Positions 1 to 8,375 are shown, counted from the stretch's first letter. The stretch: DNA of 64,000 nt from an uncultured Eubacterium sp. (GCA_902495595.1 CABUXV010000001.1:66018-130017); one strand, 5' to 3'. Notes: a model not told the origin generated them from the sequence alone. Numbers and translations: made by a program.

Positions 1-14
1 TTGGTTTCATTCAT
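1..14 (-). CDS. Start of a gene cut by the window edge, probably the sensor histidine kinase
   Basis: On the minus strand an ATG (14 to 12) overlaps the TGA stop of the response regulator in an ATGA arrangement, and the frame stays open to the window edge. Response-regulator genes are usually followed by their cognate histidine kinase with such an overlap. Only four codons are visible, so the product is inferred from position alone. Confidence 0.35.
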
Positions 15-679
15 TTTATTACATACCCCACTCCTCGTACCGTTTCTATTATTTTTTCGTTTATTTTATTTCTCAAATAATATACATACACATCGACAAC
101 ATTGGTTTCTCCCATATAATCATAACCCCAGACTTTTTCCAGAAGAGTGTCTCTTGACAGAACAATGGATTTATTTTCAAGCAAAGTACGCAGCAAAATG
201 AATTCCCTGTTTGTAAGATCGATTTTCTGACTATCGTAGTATACTTCATGCGAGGATATATCAAGAGTAAGTTTTCCCGCTGAAAGTATATTCTCTTTTT
301 TATCTTTAGGTGTATCGGACTTTCTTTTAAGGGCGACTCTTATTCGCGCAAGAAGTTCTTCTATTGCAAAAGGTTTTGTTATATAGTCGTCTGCTCCCAT
401 ATCAAGACCTGATACTTTATCCATAACGGCATCTCTTGCAGTGAGCATTATAACAGGGACTTCCGAGAATTTTCTTATTCTTCTAAGAACTTCAAGTCCG
501 TTTAGTTCAGGAAGCATTATATCCAATAAAATAAGGTCGAAATGGTTTTGTTCAACCATTTCGAGCCCTTCTCTGCCATTAAATGTTTTATCTATTTCAT
601 ACCCCTCATGTGATAGTTCAAGTTCAATAAATCTGGCAATTTTTTCTTCATCTTCAATTATCAGTATCTTTTTCTTCAT
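11..679 (-). CDS. OmpR/PhoB-family response regulator
   Basis: A 222-residue two-component DNA-binding regulator. The receiver domain covers about residues 1-115: an acidic pocket in IIEDEE near residue 10, phospho-acceptor D53 in LLDIMLPELNG, T80 in the MLTA switch, and K102 in TKPF. A winged-helix effector domain covers about 130-222 and ends in VRGVGYVIK, as is typical for OmpR/PhoB proteins. It starts inside the upstream gene (26-nt overlap with the UBA-like protein) and its stop overlaps the next start, so all three are probably one translationally coupled operon. The regulon and stimulus cannot be read from the sequence. Confidence 0.93.
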   Translation of the reverse strand: MKKKILIIEDEEKIARFIELELSHEGYEIDKTFNGREGLEMVEQNHFDLILLDIMLPELNGLEVLRRIRKFSEVPVIMLTARDAVMDKVSGLDMGADDYITKPFAIEELLARIRVALKRKSDTPKDKKENILSAGKLTLDISSHEVYYDSQKIDLTNREFILLRTLLENKSIVLSRDTLLEKVWGYDYMGETNVVDVYVYYLRNKINEKIIETVRGVGYVIK

Positions 680-1265
680 TTTTTTCCTCTTTTGATTCTT
701 TTTCCTTGTTTGTTTCGTTCTTTGCTTCAGTTTTCAATTCTTCTGCCATCTGTGTTGCTTTATCCATAACATTATTGACTTTTTCTTTTCCAAGGTCAGG
801 ACCTGAGAAATTATAGCTGAAGCCAAAGAACAGTCCTGCGATTACAAGTATAATTATTAGCCAGAAAAATGGTATAAGCAGCAATATTAGCAGCAATACG
901 GGAATATCAAAAACTATTTCTTTGTGTCTTTTAATGACAAATTTATTTTCGCATCCTTTTTTAGTTATGAATTTTACTGCTTCCCATAAGGTATCAAAGA
1001 AGCCTTTTTCATTTTTATTTTTATTTTGCTCATAATTTTGGTAACTTTCAGCTACTTCCTGCGGATTTTTAGGATTATCAGAGGAAGCGTTCCCTTTTGT
1101 AGAATATTCGCCGGAAGAATCTATTTTTATTTTCCCTTTGTTTTCCAGCTCTATTACTGCGTCTAAAAGGTCCCAGTCGCATTGTTCCAAAATTTCTTTG
1201 GCTTCTTCGTATGAAATATTTGCTTTTTCTTTTAACTTTTCGACTTTTTCTAAATTATCCATCAT
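654..1265 (-). CDS. UBA-like/DUF4342-type membrane protein
   Basis: A 203-residue protein with three parts. Residues about 5-45 are a UBA/TS-N-like helical segment (KANISYEEAKEILEQCDWD), the fold also found in EF-Ts. Residues about 80-150 resemble DUF4342 and contain one long hydrophobic stretch (LLLILLLIPFFWLIIILV), probably one membrane span or hairpin. The tail is very rich in Glu and Lys. AGAAAGGTG precedes tandem ATG codons, so the start is 1265 or 1262. It sits directly upstream of, and overlaps, a response regulator. The function is unknown; a sensing or accessory role for the two-component system is inferred from position only. Confidence 0.75.
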   Translation of the reverse strand: MMDNLEKVEKLKEKANISYEEAKEILEQCDWDLLDAVIELENKGKIKIDSSGEYSTKGNASSDNPKNPQEVAESYQNYEQNKNKNEKGFFDTLWEAVKFITKKGCENKFVIKRHKEIVFDIPVLLLILLLIPFFWLIIILVIAGLFFGFSYNFSGPDLGKEKVNNVMDKATQMAEELKTEAKNETNKEKESKEEKNEEKDTDN

Positions 1266-1401
1266 GTGTTCACCTTTCTTTTAGTGTTTTGATTCAATGA
1301 TGAAATATTACAAGATAAAAATTAAATGGTAATTTAAAGAAAATTAGAGTTTCATTAGAATTTTTTAACTTGTCTTGTATTATATATTATCACATTTTTG
1401 T

Positions 1402-3216
1402 TTAATTCAGAAAGGTGAAAAATTCTTCCGGAGATTTATCAGGAGGTCTCAAATGACGTTTTAGTTGATAGAGGCCTTCAGTATCGCCTCTTTTAATTGT
1501 ACTTACTCCTTCTGTACAGCTTAACGTTGCTTTAAATCCTATTGATTTTAGGATTGAATCTGTGTTTTCATTAAATGAACCAAAAGGATATGTAAAAGTG
1601 TTTGGGGCGACGCCTGTAACATAGGCGATTTTATCCTGAAGGTGGCATATATCCGATGTGAGAAACTGTTTGTAATGTTCATCGCTTTCACTGGATGTCT
1701 GTGCGACGCCGTTTCTTCCCGTGTATGTATGACAGTTATATGAGTGATTTTGTATTTCCCAGTATCCAGATAAATGCATTTCAAGGATATGGTCCCATGT
1801 TACATGAGCGTAATTTGGATTTTCATCAGGGGTTTGACTGAAGTCATCGGACATTTTTCCTACTACTGAAATGACAGCTTTCATATTGTATTTTTTCAAA
1901 AGAGGGAAAGCATAATAATAGTTATTGTAATAACCGTCATCAAAAGTTATGACAATAGGTTTTTTAGGAAGCTTTCCATTACCTTCCACATATGCGATAA
2001 CATCTTTCATAAAAACAGGAGTGTAGCCTTTTTTCTTTATATATTGCAGGTCTTTTTCGAAAAGTTCAGGTGACACTACATATTTTCCTTGTTTTGAAGG
2101 GTCTTTAAGAAGAGAATGATACATCAATATCGGAAGCTGGATTTCATTGGCGTTTGTAACTTCAGCGGATGCCTGTTTTTCATTGAGATAGTAATTCCCT
2201 TCGGAAAAAGGATATTTGCGTTCATACTGTCCTGATTTTTTATCTTTTACAAATGTACTTTTATGACTGGACAGCAGTTTTGATATGTCATAAAGGTCTA
2301 TCCATATTTGTGTGGGACTGTCCTTTGCATCCTCATCGAATACGAGCTGCATTCCGAAATGAAGATGGGGAGTATCTATATTGTTGACATTTTCTTTCAG
2401 GCTGTATCCTGTCTGACCTGTGTATCCTATAACATCTCCGGCAGTTACATTGGCTCCGATATATAGATTTTCTGCAAAAGGGTTATCTTTTTGCAAATGG
2501 GCGTAATAATAGTAACGCTGGGTATCATAACTTCTTATGCCGATTCGCCAGCCTCCGTACTGATTCCATCCAAGAGCTTCTACAGTGCCGCTTTCAACGG
2601 CAACTACAGGTGTTCCTACGGAAGTCATCATATCGTGGCCCAGATGACGCCTGCTGTATCCATAGCTTCTGCTTTCTCCGAAATCGTCAAAATCCGAATA
2701 GTAAAAACCGTCTGCAATAGGAGAGAAAGATTTAAGTCCGTATACCTTTTTCCATGCGTCTTCACCTGTCTTTTCGTCTGGAATTTTTATCTGATATTCG
2801 CCTAACATACCGTTTAGAACAGCTCCGTAAGCTCTGCTGTAATAATTGAAGTATTTCATATCTTTTGTTATGGTTCCTACGGATTTACCCTTTTTTACTT
2901 TATTTACAAACTCGTCCATATGGGCGTCTTCATATCCACTGAAGTCACCACCGTATTTTGCACCAAGATAGGCGAGTATATCAACCCATTCAACATGTAT
3001 TTTTTCATCGTAACTTTTTATATCTATATCCATAGCTCGCTTCATTACATCGTAGGGAACGTTGAACTCCACCCATTTAATAGGCTTATCGGGGTCGGAG
3101 GACTTTTTTCCTGTGAGCAGAAACGGATTGGAAAGCAGCGCTGAAAAGGATATTGAACATATGGTGCATATCAATATGACTCCTGTGAATATTATTTTAG
3201 CTTTCTTTTTTTTCAT
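1402..3216 (-). CDS. Exported bifunctional M23 peptidase and NodB polysaccharide deacetylase
   Basis: A 604-residue protein with an N-terminal signal or anchor segment (about residues 6-28). A lysostaphin-type M23 metallopeptidase domain covers about 165-300: zinc motif HLGHDMMTSVGTPV and the second motif HLHFGMQ. A NodB deacetylase domain covers about 365-600: TFDDGYYNN with the catalytic and metal Asp pair, NHSYNCH as the zinc His pair, and TYPFGSFNE. M23 enzymes cut peptidoglycan cross-bridges and NodB domains de-N-acetylate glycans, so it could process both parts of the wall. It is divergent from mtaB. An AGGAGGTTATTAATG-like site supports the start at 3216. Whether both domains are active is not shown. 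Confidence 0.88.
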   Translation of the reverse strand: MKKKKAKIIFTGVILICTICSISFSALLSNPFLLTGKKSSDPDKPIKWVEFNVPYDVMKRAMDIDIKSYDEKIHVEWVDILAYLGAKYGGDFSGYEDAHMDEFVNKVKKGKSVGTITKDMKYFNYYSRAYGAVLNGMLGEYQIKIPDEKTGEDAWKKVYGLKSFSPIADGFYYSDFDDFGESRSYGYSRRHLGHDMMTSVGTPVVAVESGTVEALGWNQYGGWRIGIRSYDTQRYYYYAHLQKDNPFAENLYIGANVTAGDVIGYTGQTGYSLKENVNNIDTPHLHFGMQLVFDEDAKDSPTQIWIDLYDISKLLSSHKSTFVKDKKSGQYERKYPFSEGNYYLNEKQASAEVTNANEIQLPILMYHSLLKDPSKQGKYVVSPELFEKDLQYIKKKGYTPVFMKDVIAYVEGNGKLPKKPIVITFDDGYYNNYYYAFPLLKKYNMKAVISVVGKMSDDFSQTPDENPNYAHVTWDHILEMHLSGYWEIQNHSYNCHTYTGRNGVAQTSSESDEHYKQFLTSDICHLQDKIAYVTGVAPNTFTYPFGSFNENTDSILKSIGFKATLSCTEGVSTIKRGDTEGLYQLKRHLRPPDKSPEEFFTFLN

Positions 3217-3284
3217 TAATAACCTCCTGGTAGCTGATAGTTAAAAATATGAATAGGTTGACGGTTTTATGTGTAATTAAGCTA

Positions 3285-3293
3285 TGGTATAAT
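3285..3293 (+). promoter_or_regulatory. Extended -10 promoter for mtaB
   Basis: TGGTATAAT is a perfect -10 hexamer with the TG extension, about 30 nt before the mtaB start codon. The TTGACG at 3258 is 24 nt away, too far to be a standard -35, so the extended -10 is the better reading. Confidence 0.5.
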
Positions 3294-3324
3294 GTGTGAA
3301 GCGAAAGATAACAGGAGGAAAGTT

Positions 3325-4713
3325 ATGAAGGCAGCCTTTCATACTCTGGGGTGTAAAGTTAATCAATATGAATCGGAAGCAATTTCAAAGGCCTTTGAAA
3401 AGGAAGGTTACAGCATAGTTGGCGAACGTGATTTTGCAGATGTTTATATTATAAATACATGTACGGTTACAGCTATTGCGGACAAGAAATCAAGGCAGTA
3501 TATAAGAAAGATGAAAAAAGTAAACCCGGAAAGCATCATAGTTGTTACGGGATGTTATGCACAGATAAGTCCTGATGAAGTTTCTGCTGTAGAAGGAGTG
3601 GACATTATTGCAGGAACAAATGAGAAGAGCAGGATAACGGAATTTGTCAGAATCTTTATGGAGGATGGAAAAAAACAGCTTCATGTAAAAGGTTATGCGG
3701 AATTGGATTCTTATGATGAGACAGGAATAGTGGCAAATGGTGAAAACAGAACCAGGGCTTATATAAAAGTGCAGGAAGGCTGCAACAGATTTTGCTCATA
3801 TTGTGTTATTCCTTATGCGAGGGGCAGGGTCAGAAGCAGAAAGCTCAATGACATAGTGGGTGAAGCAAAGGCCTTGATTGAAAACGGATATAAAGAAATA
3901 GTGCTGACGGGGATAAATACTGCTCTTTACGGCATGGACGAAGAAGACCGTGATGATAAAGCTGCATCCTGCGGAATGGATCAAAAAGGCTGCGATGATA
4001 CAGCCATGCCCTACGGCATAGAAAAGGTGATTAACGAAATAAGCGGGATAGAGGGCGAATTCAGGATAAGACTGAGCTCACTTGAACCTGCTGTAGTGGA
4101 TGCTCAATATGTAAAACGTCTTTTAAAGTACCATAAGCTATGTCATCATCTGCACCTGTCGGCTCAGAGCGGAAGTGACCGGATTCTGAAAATGATGAAC
4201 AGACCTTATGGTAAAAAAGAATATATGGAGATAGTGGAGGTGCTTAGAAAAGCCGACCCTTATTATGGCATTTCCACAGATATAATAGTAGGATTTCCGG
4301 GAGAAAAAGAAAATGATTTTGAGCAAAGCTGTATGCTTGCAGAGGAAAGTTCGTTTTGCAGGACTCATATATTCAAATATTCCAAAAGACCTTTTACTAA
4401 AGCAGCTCTAATGAAAGAGCATGTAGCTCCCCAGGTTAAAAACAGAAGAAGCGATAAACTTCATGAAATAGGAAGAAAATCTGCAGTGCATTTTTTTGAG
4501 ATGAACAAAGGATGTGTAAAACCTGTACTTTTTGAGGAAGTACAGAAAATCGGAGATAAAACAGTTGCTACCGGATATACGGATAATTACATTAAGACCT
4601 ACATAAAATTCGATGAAAGAAATGAAGCGGAGAAGCTCCTTAATAAAATTGTGAAAGTGAGATTAATAGAAATATATAAAGATGGAATGATGGGTGAGAG
4701 AATTGATATATAA
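3325..4713 (+). CDS. mtaB: tRNA t6A37 methylthiotransferase MtaB
   Basis: A radical SAM enzyme that adds a methylthio group to t6A37 of tRNA. The UPF0004 domain is at the N-terminus (HTLGCKVNQYESEAI, NTCTVT, TGCYAQ with its iron-sulfur Cys residues). The radical SAM core has GCNRFCSYCVIPYARGR (CxxxCxxC), and a TRAM-like C-terminus follows. The start at 3325 is set by AGGAGG at 3313-3318 and by the family N-terminus; an in-frame ATG at 3292 overlaps the -10 and is not used. Length is 462 residues. Between INTALYG and IEKVINEI there is an extra segment of about 28 residues made of two near-repeats, unusual for the family. Confidence 0.93.
   Translation: MKAAFHTLGCKVNQYESEAISKAFEKEGYSIVGERDFADVYIINTCTVTAIADKKSRQYIRKMKKVNPESIIVVTGCYAQISPDEVSAVEGVDIIAGTNEKSRITEFVRIFMEDGKKQLHVKGYAELDSYDETGIVANGENRTRAYIKVQEGCNRFCSYCVIPYARGRVRSRKLNDIVGEAKALIENGYKEIVLTGINTALYGMDEEDRDDKAASCGMDQKGCDDTAMPYGIEKVINEISGIEGEFRIRLSSLEPAVVDAQYVKRLLKYHKLCHHLHLSAQSGSDRILKMMNRPYGKKEYMEIVEVLRKADPYYGISTDIIVGFPGEKENDFEQSCMLAEESSFCRTHIFKYSKRPFTKAALMKEHVAPQVKNRRSDKLHEIGRKSAVHFFEMNKGCVKPVLFEEVQKIGDKTVATGYTDNYIKTYIKFDERNEAEKLLNKIVKVRLIEIYKDGMMGERIDI
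3928..4011 (+). repeat. Two imperfect 42-nt tandem repeats inside mtaB
   Basis: Units 3928-3969 and 3970-4011 encode YGMDEEDRDDKAAS and CGMDQKGCDDTAMP, and the sequence continues with YGIEK. The pattern (Y/C)GM/I-D-x-x-x-DD-x-A repeats in frame, so it looks like an in-frame duplication that has since diverged. Confidence 0.7.
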
Positions 4714-4731
4714 GTTCTCAGGCAGGTGATA

Positions 4732-4938
4732 CTATGATACTATATCTACGTATTCAACTATATCTGAAATATTGCAGTTTAAAAATTTACATAAATCATC
4801 AAGAGTAGTAGTACTTACAGGCATATTGTGCCGAAGTCTGTTTATAGTAGAGCTGCTCACTCTATATTTATTGATAAGCACGTAAGTGCTTATATTTTTT
4901 TGTTTTAAAGTTTTCCAAAAAGGGTCATAAGTTATCAT
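4732..4938 (-). CDS. Small XRE/Cro-type HTH regulator
   Basis: A 68-residue single-domain DNA-binding protein. The helix-turn-helix spans about residues 22-45 (INKYRVSSSTINRLRHN), followed by the typical helix TLDDLCKFLNCNISDIVEY of Cro/CI-like regulators that resemble plasmid and phage repressors. It is transcribed away from the surface-polymer operon that begins at 5115. The 176-nt divergent region contains the operon promoter and two copies of a 14-nt repeat. Control of the operon and of itself is a reasonable inference; whether it represses or activates is unknown. Confidence 0.82.
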   Translation of the reverse strand: MITYDPFWKTLKQKNISTYVLINKYRVSSSTINRLRHNMPVSTTTLDDLCKFLNCNISDIVEYVDIVS

Positions 4939-4994
4939 GGTATTTATGCCTCATAAACAATGGTATGGATTAATTATATAGTGTAGTTTGTGTA

Positions 4995-5023
4995 TTGACT
5001 ATGCTCTATAAAACGACTATAAT
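4995..5023 (+). promoter_or_regulatory. Strong sigma-A promoter of the surface-polymer operon
   Basis: TTGACT (4995-5000), a 17-nt spacer and TATAAT (5018-5023). This is 92 nt before the GTG start of the ABC permease, leaving a leader that contains a second repeat copy and a G8 run. Confidence 0.8.
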
Positions 5024-5055
5024 GTTATGCGTAGTTAGTCGATAAAACGACTATA
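5008..5055 (+). promoter_or_regulatory. Two direct copies of a 14-nt box, candidate operators
   Basis: ATAAAACGACTATA occurs exactly at 5008-5021 and 5042-5055, 34 nt apart. Copy 1 covers the promoter spacer and most of the -10 hexamer; copy 2 lies in the early leader and is part of the small palindrome AGTCG-ATAAAA-CGACT. The spacing of about three helical turns would suit one regulator binding to the same DNA face. The adjacent XRE protein is the obvious candidate. Confidence 0.6.
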
Positions 5056-5080
5056 TTGTCATATTCGGTAATTTTTTATC

Positions 5081-5088
5081 GGGGGGGG
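5081..5088 (+). repeat. G8 homopolymer in the operon leader
   Basis: Eight consecutive G follow an AT-rich stretch, 27 nt before the start codon of the first gene. Such tracts are rare in this AT-rich window and are prone to slippage. It lies outside any long ORF, so a length change would alter the leader or promoter distance rather than a reading frame. A short ATG ORF (13 codons, from 5090) follows it directly. Confidence 0.7.
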
Positions 5089-5114
5089 TATGGCGATTAT
5101 TAGAGGAAGAAAGA

Positions 5115-5921
5115 GTGAAAACTTTAGTTAAAATAGTAAAAGAACATGTATTATGGCGAAAGCAGATAATAAAGCTTGCCAAAGCAGATATAGTAAAAAC
5201 ATATTCGGGAGCAGCACTTGGATGGGCGTGGGCGATAATAAAGCCAACGGTCATGGTTTTGGTGCTGTGGTTTGCGTTCTCAGTAGGACTTAGGGTAGAC
5301 AGTGAAGTTAACGGATACCCATATATCCTGTGGATATTGGCAGGAATGATACCGTGGTTTTACATGCAGAGCATGATAGGACAGGGAGCGGGAGCAATAT
5401 TAAGATATAAATATCTGGTAACAAAGATGAAGTTTCCAGTATCTACAATTCCTACATTCGTAGGTTTATCAAAATTAATGGTGCATTTTTTCTTGATAGG
5501 AATAATGATAGCCATCTTTATAGTCTTAGGTCATTTTCCGGGCAAATATATATTACAGCTGCCCATATATCTAATAATGATGGTTGTATTTTTTACGTTC
5601 TGGAGTTTGTTTGCATCAATGCTGTCAGCAATGAGCAAAGATTTTTTAAATTTGGTTAAATCTTTTGTAACACCTGTATTTTGGCTGTCCGGAATAATGT
5701 ATGACGTGAGCAAAATAAAAGTGGACTGGATACAAAACGTGATGATGTTTAATCCGGTAAGCTACTTTGCAACGGGATACAGAAACATATTCATATATGA
5801 GAAGTGGATATGGGAAGACAGAATAGGATTTGTATGTTTCATGGTGGTATTTGTATTGATGGCAGCAGCAGCGGTATGGGCATATAACAGGACGGTAAAA
5901 GAGATACCGGATATTTTGTAA
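5115..5921 (+). CDS. tagG: ABC-2 type polysaccharide/teichoic acid exporter permease
   Basis: A 268-residue membrane subunit of the TagG/RfbA family with about six membrane spans. The N-terminus has the family pattern of a cytoplasmic helix followed by AKADIVKTYSGAALGWAW and a hydrophobic stretch, then IPWFYMQSMIGQGAGAI and LFWLSGIMYD-like segments. It pairs with the next gene to export an undecaprenyl-linked polymer across the membrane. The start is a GTG with AGAGGAAGA just upstream. It is the first gene of the operon behind the promoter at 4995. The teichoic acid assignment rests on the neighbours, since the same family also exports O-antigens and capsules. Confidence 0.88.
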   Translation: MKTLVKIVKEHVLWRKQIIKLAKADIVKTYSGAALGWAWAIIKPTVMVLVLWFAFSVGLRVDSEVNGYPYILWILAGMIPWFYMQSMIGQGAGAILRYKYLVTKMKFPVSTIPTFVGLSKLMVHFFLIGIMIAIFIVLGHFPGKYILQLPIYLIMMVVFFTFWSLFASMLSAMSKDFLNLVKSFVTPVFWLSGIMYDVSKIKVDWIQNVMMFNPVSYFATGYRNIFIYEKWIWEDRIGFVCFMVVFVLMAAAAVWAYNRTVKEIPDIL

Positions 5922-5935
5922 ATACGGAGTGAAAG

Positions 5936-6820
5936 ATGAGCAGAAAAGTTATAAGACTTGAACATGTGACAAAGATATATAAGCTTTTTAACAATGGAAA
6001 GAAACGATTTTTGGCTACATTTATAAAGTCTGTTACATATAAAGAGAAGCTTGCTATAAACGATGTATCATTTTCGGTAAAAAAGGGAGAATCGGTAGCA
6101 CTGTTTGGAAGAAACGGCGCAGGTAAATCGACGATACTCAAGATGATAACAGGAGTATCGTACCCAACATACGGAAAAGTACAGGTAGAAGGAAGAGTAG
6201 GAGCATTGCTGGAGCTGACGTCAGGGTTTGACCCTGAGTTTTCCGGGAGGGAGAACATATATCTGAAAGGACAGCTGATAGGAATGACAAACAAAGAAGT
6301 AGAGGAAGTAGAAGATAATATAGTTGAATTTGCAGAGGTAGGAGAATATATAGACCAGCCCTTAAGGACATATTCAAGCGGAATGAAGGCGAGACTTGGA
6401 TTTGCAATAAACGTGTGCATAAGACCGGATATATTGATAGTAGATGAGGCGCTTAGCGTGGGAGATGCCAAGTTTAAGAAAAAATGCGTAACGAAGATAA
6501 AAGAAATGATAAAGGAATATGGTACCACACTTTTGTTCGTGACACATTCTACGGGAACAGCCAAGGAGTTTTGCAGCAGAGGAATAGTGTTAAGGTCAGG
6601 AAGGGTGCTGTATGACGGGAAGATAGAAGACGCGATATATTGGTATGAGGAAAGCCTTAAGAGAAAAGAGAGCGGGGGAACGATAAGGGTTACAAGTGAG
6701 AGTGAAAACAGGATAAAAAATCCTGTGGGGATGTCACTTACAAAGATGATTGTGATGATAGTTATATTAATGATGCTTATTGTAGGTCTTGGAATTACTT
6801 TAAGCGTAACCGGAGCATAG
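5936..6820 (+). CDS. tagH: ABC exporter ATPase of the TagH type with C-terminal membrane segment
   Basis: A 294-residue nucleotide-binding subunit. Walker A is GRNGAGKST, the signature is TYSSGMKARLGFAI, Walker B is DILIVDEALSVGD, and the switch His is in LLFVTHSTG. After the ATPase domain (to about residue 240) comes a linker and a hydrophobic segment at about 269-292, ending the protein on or in the membrane. B. subtilis TagH also extends beyond the ATPase domain with a membrane segment; here the extension is much shorter. It lies 14 nt after the permease gene, and together they form the exporter. Confidence 0.9.
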   Translation: MSRKVIRLEHVTKIYKLFNNGKKRFLATFIKSVTYKEKLAINDVSFSVKKGESVALFGRNGAGKSTILKMITGVSYPTYGKVQVEGRVGALLELTSGFDPEFSGRENIYLKGQLIGMTNKEVEEVEDNIVEFAEVGEYIDQPLRTYSSGMKARLGFAINVCIRPDILIVDEALSVGDAKFKKKCVTKIKEMIKEYGTTLLFVTHSTGTAKEFCSRGIVLRSGRVLYDGKIEDAIYWYEESLKRKESGGTIRVTSESENRIKNPVGMSLTKMIVMIVILMMLIVGLGITLSVTGA

Positions 6821-6832
6821 CCGGGTTGAAAT

Positions 6833-7231
6833 ATGATGAAAAGAGTATTAACATATGGAACTTTTGATTTGCTTCATTATGGACATATAAGGCTGCTAAA
6901 AAGAGCAAAGGAGATGGGAGACTATCTCATAGTAGCGCTATCGACAGATGAATTCAATGAAATGAAAGGTAAGAAAGCTTTTCACGATTATGAGACGAGA
7001 AAGATGATGCTTGAGGCAGTAAGATATGTGGACTTAGTTATTCCGGAGGAGAACTGGCAGCAAAAGATAGATGATATAAAGACATATAAAGTGGATATAT
7101 GCGTAATGGGGAGCGATTGGGAAGAAAGCGATAAATTTGATTATCTGAAAGATTATTGTGAAATGAGATTCTTGGACAGAACAGAGGGGATATCGACTAC
7201 AAAAATAAAAGAAGAATTAGGAGCAGATTAG
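6833..7231 (+). CDS. tagD: Glycerol-3-phosphate cytidylyltransferase
   Basis: A 132-residue enzyme that makes CDP-glycerol from glycerol 3-phosphate and CTP. Motifs of the family are clear: YGTFDLLHYGH (HxGH) at the N-terminus and RTEGISTTKI near the C-terminus, with full family length. Tandem ATG codons at 6833 and 6836 leave the exact start open by one residue. Its product is the donor for the two glycerophosphotransferases that follow, so the polymer backbone is probably poly(glycerol phosphate). Confidence 0.93.
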   Translation: MMKRVLTYGTFDLLHYGHIRLLKRAKEMGDYLIVALSTDEFNEMKGKKAFHDYETRKMMLEAVRYVDLVIPEENWQQKIDDIKTYKVDICVMGSDWEESDKFDYLKDYCEMRFLDRTEGISTTKIKEELGAD

Positions 7232-7241
7232 TCTTTATCGT

Positions 7242-8375
7242 ATGAAAATTATATTGATGAAAGCTGCTGTGGTTATATTAAATTCAGCTTATTTAATATT
7301 TAAACCATTTAAGCTTAAAAATAAAATAGTGATTTTAAGCAGACAGGCAAATCATCCGACGATAGATATAAAGTTGCTTAGAGAAGAACTTAACAGGAGA
7401 AATGCTAAAACTATAGTGTTGGCAAAAAGACTTCAAAAAAGTTTTTTAGGAGTGATAAAATATGGAGTTCATATGATGCATCAAATGTATCATATAGCGA
7501 CATCCAAGGTTGTTGTTATTGATGGGTACTGTATATTAGCCTCAATATTAAAGAAGAAAAAAGAACAGAATATAGTTCAGATATGGCATTCTCTTGGAGC
7601 TGTAAAAAAGTTTGGATATCAAAGTGTAGGTAAACCCGGAGGAAACAGAGAAGATGTCGTAAAGGTTATGAAGCTTTACAGAAATTATGATTATATTATA
7701 GCTCCGAGCCAAAGAACAGCAGATATTTACAGCGAGGCTTTTGAGATAGATAGGGAAAAGGTAAAGCTTTATGGACTGCCGAGGATAGATTACATAAAGA
7801 ATGAAGATAAACACATACAGGAAAAAATATTGGAAGATTATCCTAAGCTTAATGAAAAGGAAAATGTGCTTTATGCTCCGACTTTCAGAAAGAACGGCAG
7901 ATTAAATATAGAAGGATTTTTAGAAGGATTTGATTTTGAAAGATACAATTTAATCATAAGAAAGCACTGGCTTGATAAGACGGATTACGAGAATGCCATA
8001 GGCAGGGGAGCGGTAATGGCCAAAAGTTACGATATTCTCGACTGGCTGAAAATATCAGATAAGGTAATAACCGATTATTCAGCAACGGTATTTGAAACTT
8101 TGCTGATGGATAAAGAATTGTATTTTTATATTCCTGATGTTCATGAATATGAGAAAAATGTAGGTCTTAATGTGGATTTTATGAAAGAAGGAATTGGAGA
8201 GTATATATATACGGGAGCAGACAGGTTATTTAAAGAGATGGAAAGAGAATATGATAAAGAAAAGATAAGGAACTTTAAAGAAAAATACATATCTGTAGAC
8301 TGCAATAATGTTACATACAAGTTATCTGATTTTCTTATTTCATTGATGAATGATATTGAAGGAGAGCATAGCTGA
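7242..8375 (+). CDS. CDP-glycerol glycerophosphotransferase family protein (first copy)
   Basis: A 377-residue TagB/TagF-type transferase that moves glycerol phosphate from CDP-glycerol to a lipid-linked acceptor or growing chain at the cytoplasmic face. Family motifs are IVQIWHSLGAVKKFGYQS, YAPTFRKNGRL and KVITDYSATVFETLLMDK. It is short and close to the single catalytic domain, with an amphipathic N-terminus. It lies 10 nt after tagD. The primase (TagB) and polymerase (TagF) roles cannot be assigned between this gene and the next one by sequence alone. Confidence 0.88.
   Translation: MKIILMKAAVVILNSAYLIFKPFKLKNKIVILSRQANHPTIDIKLLREELNRRNAKTIVLAKRLQKSFLGVIKYGVHMMHQMYHIATSKVVVIDGYCILASILKKKKEQNIVQIWHSLGAVKKFGYQSVGKPGGNREDVVKVMKLYRNYDYIIAPSQRTADIYSEAFEIDREKVKLYGLPRIDYIKNEDKHIQEKILEDYPKLNEKENVLYAPTFRKNGRLNIEGFLEGFDFERYNLIIRKHWLDKTDYENAIGRGAVMAKSYDILDWLKISDKVITDYSATVFETLLMDKELYFYIPDVHEYEKNVGLNVDFMKEGIGEYIYTGADRLFKEMEREYDKEKIRNFKEKYISVDCNNVTYKLSDFLISLMNDIEGEHS

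Noticed and set aside
5839..6564. Long open frame of 241 codons on the minus strand opposite the tagG-tagH junction
   Set aside because: It is antisense to clear ABC transporter motifs, begins and ends inside them, and has no RBS or family resemblance; it is a composition shadow.
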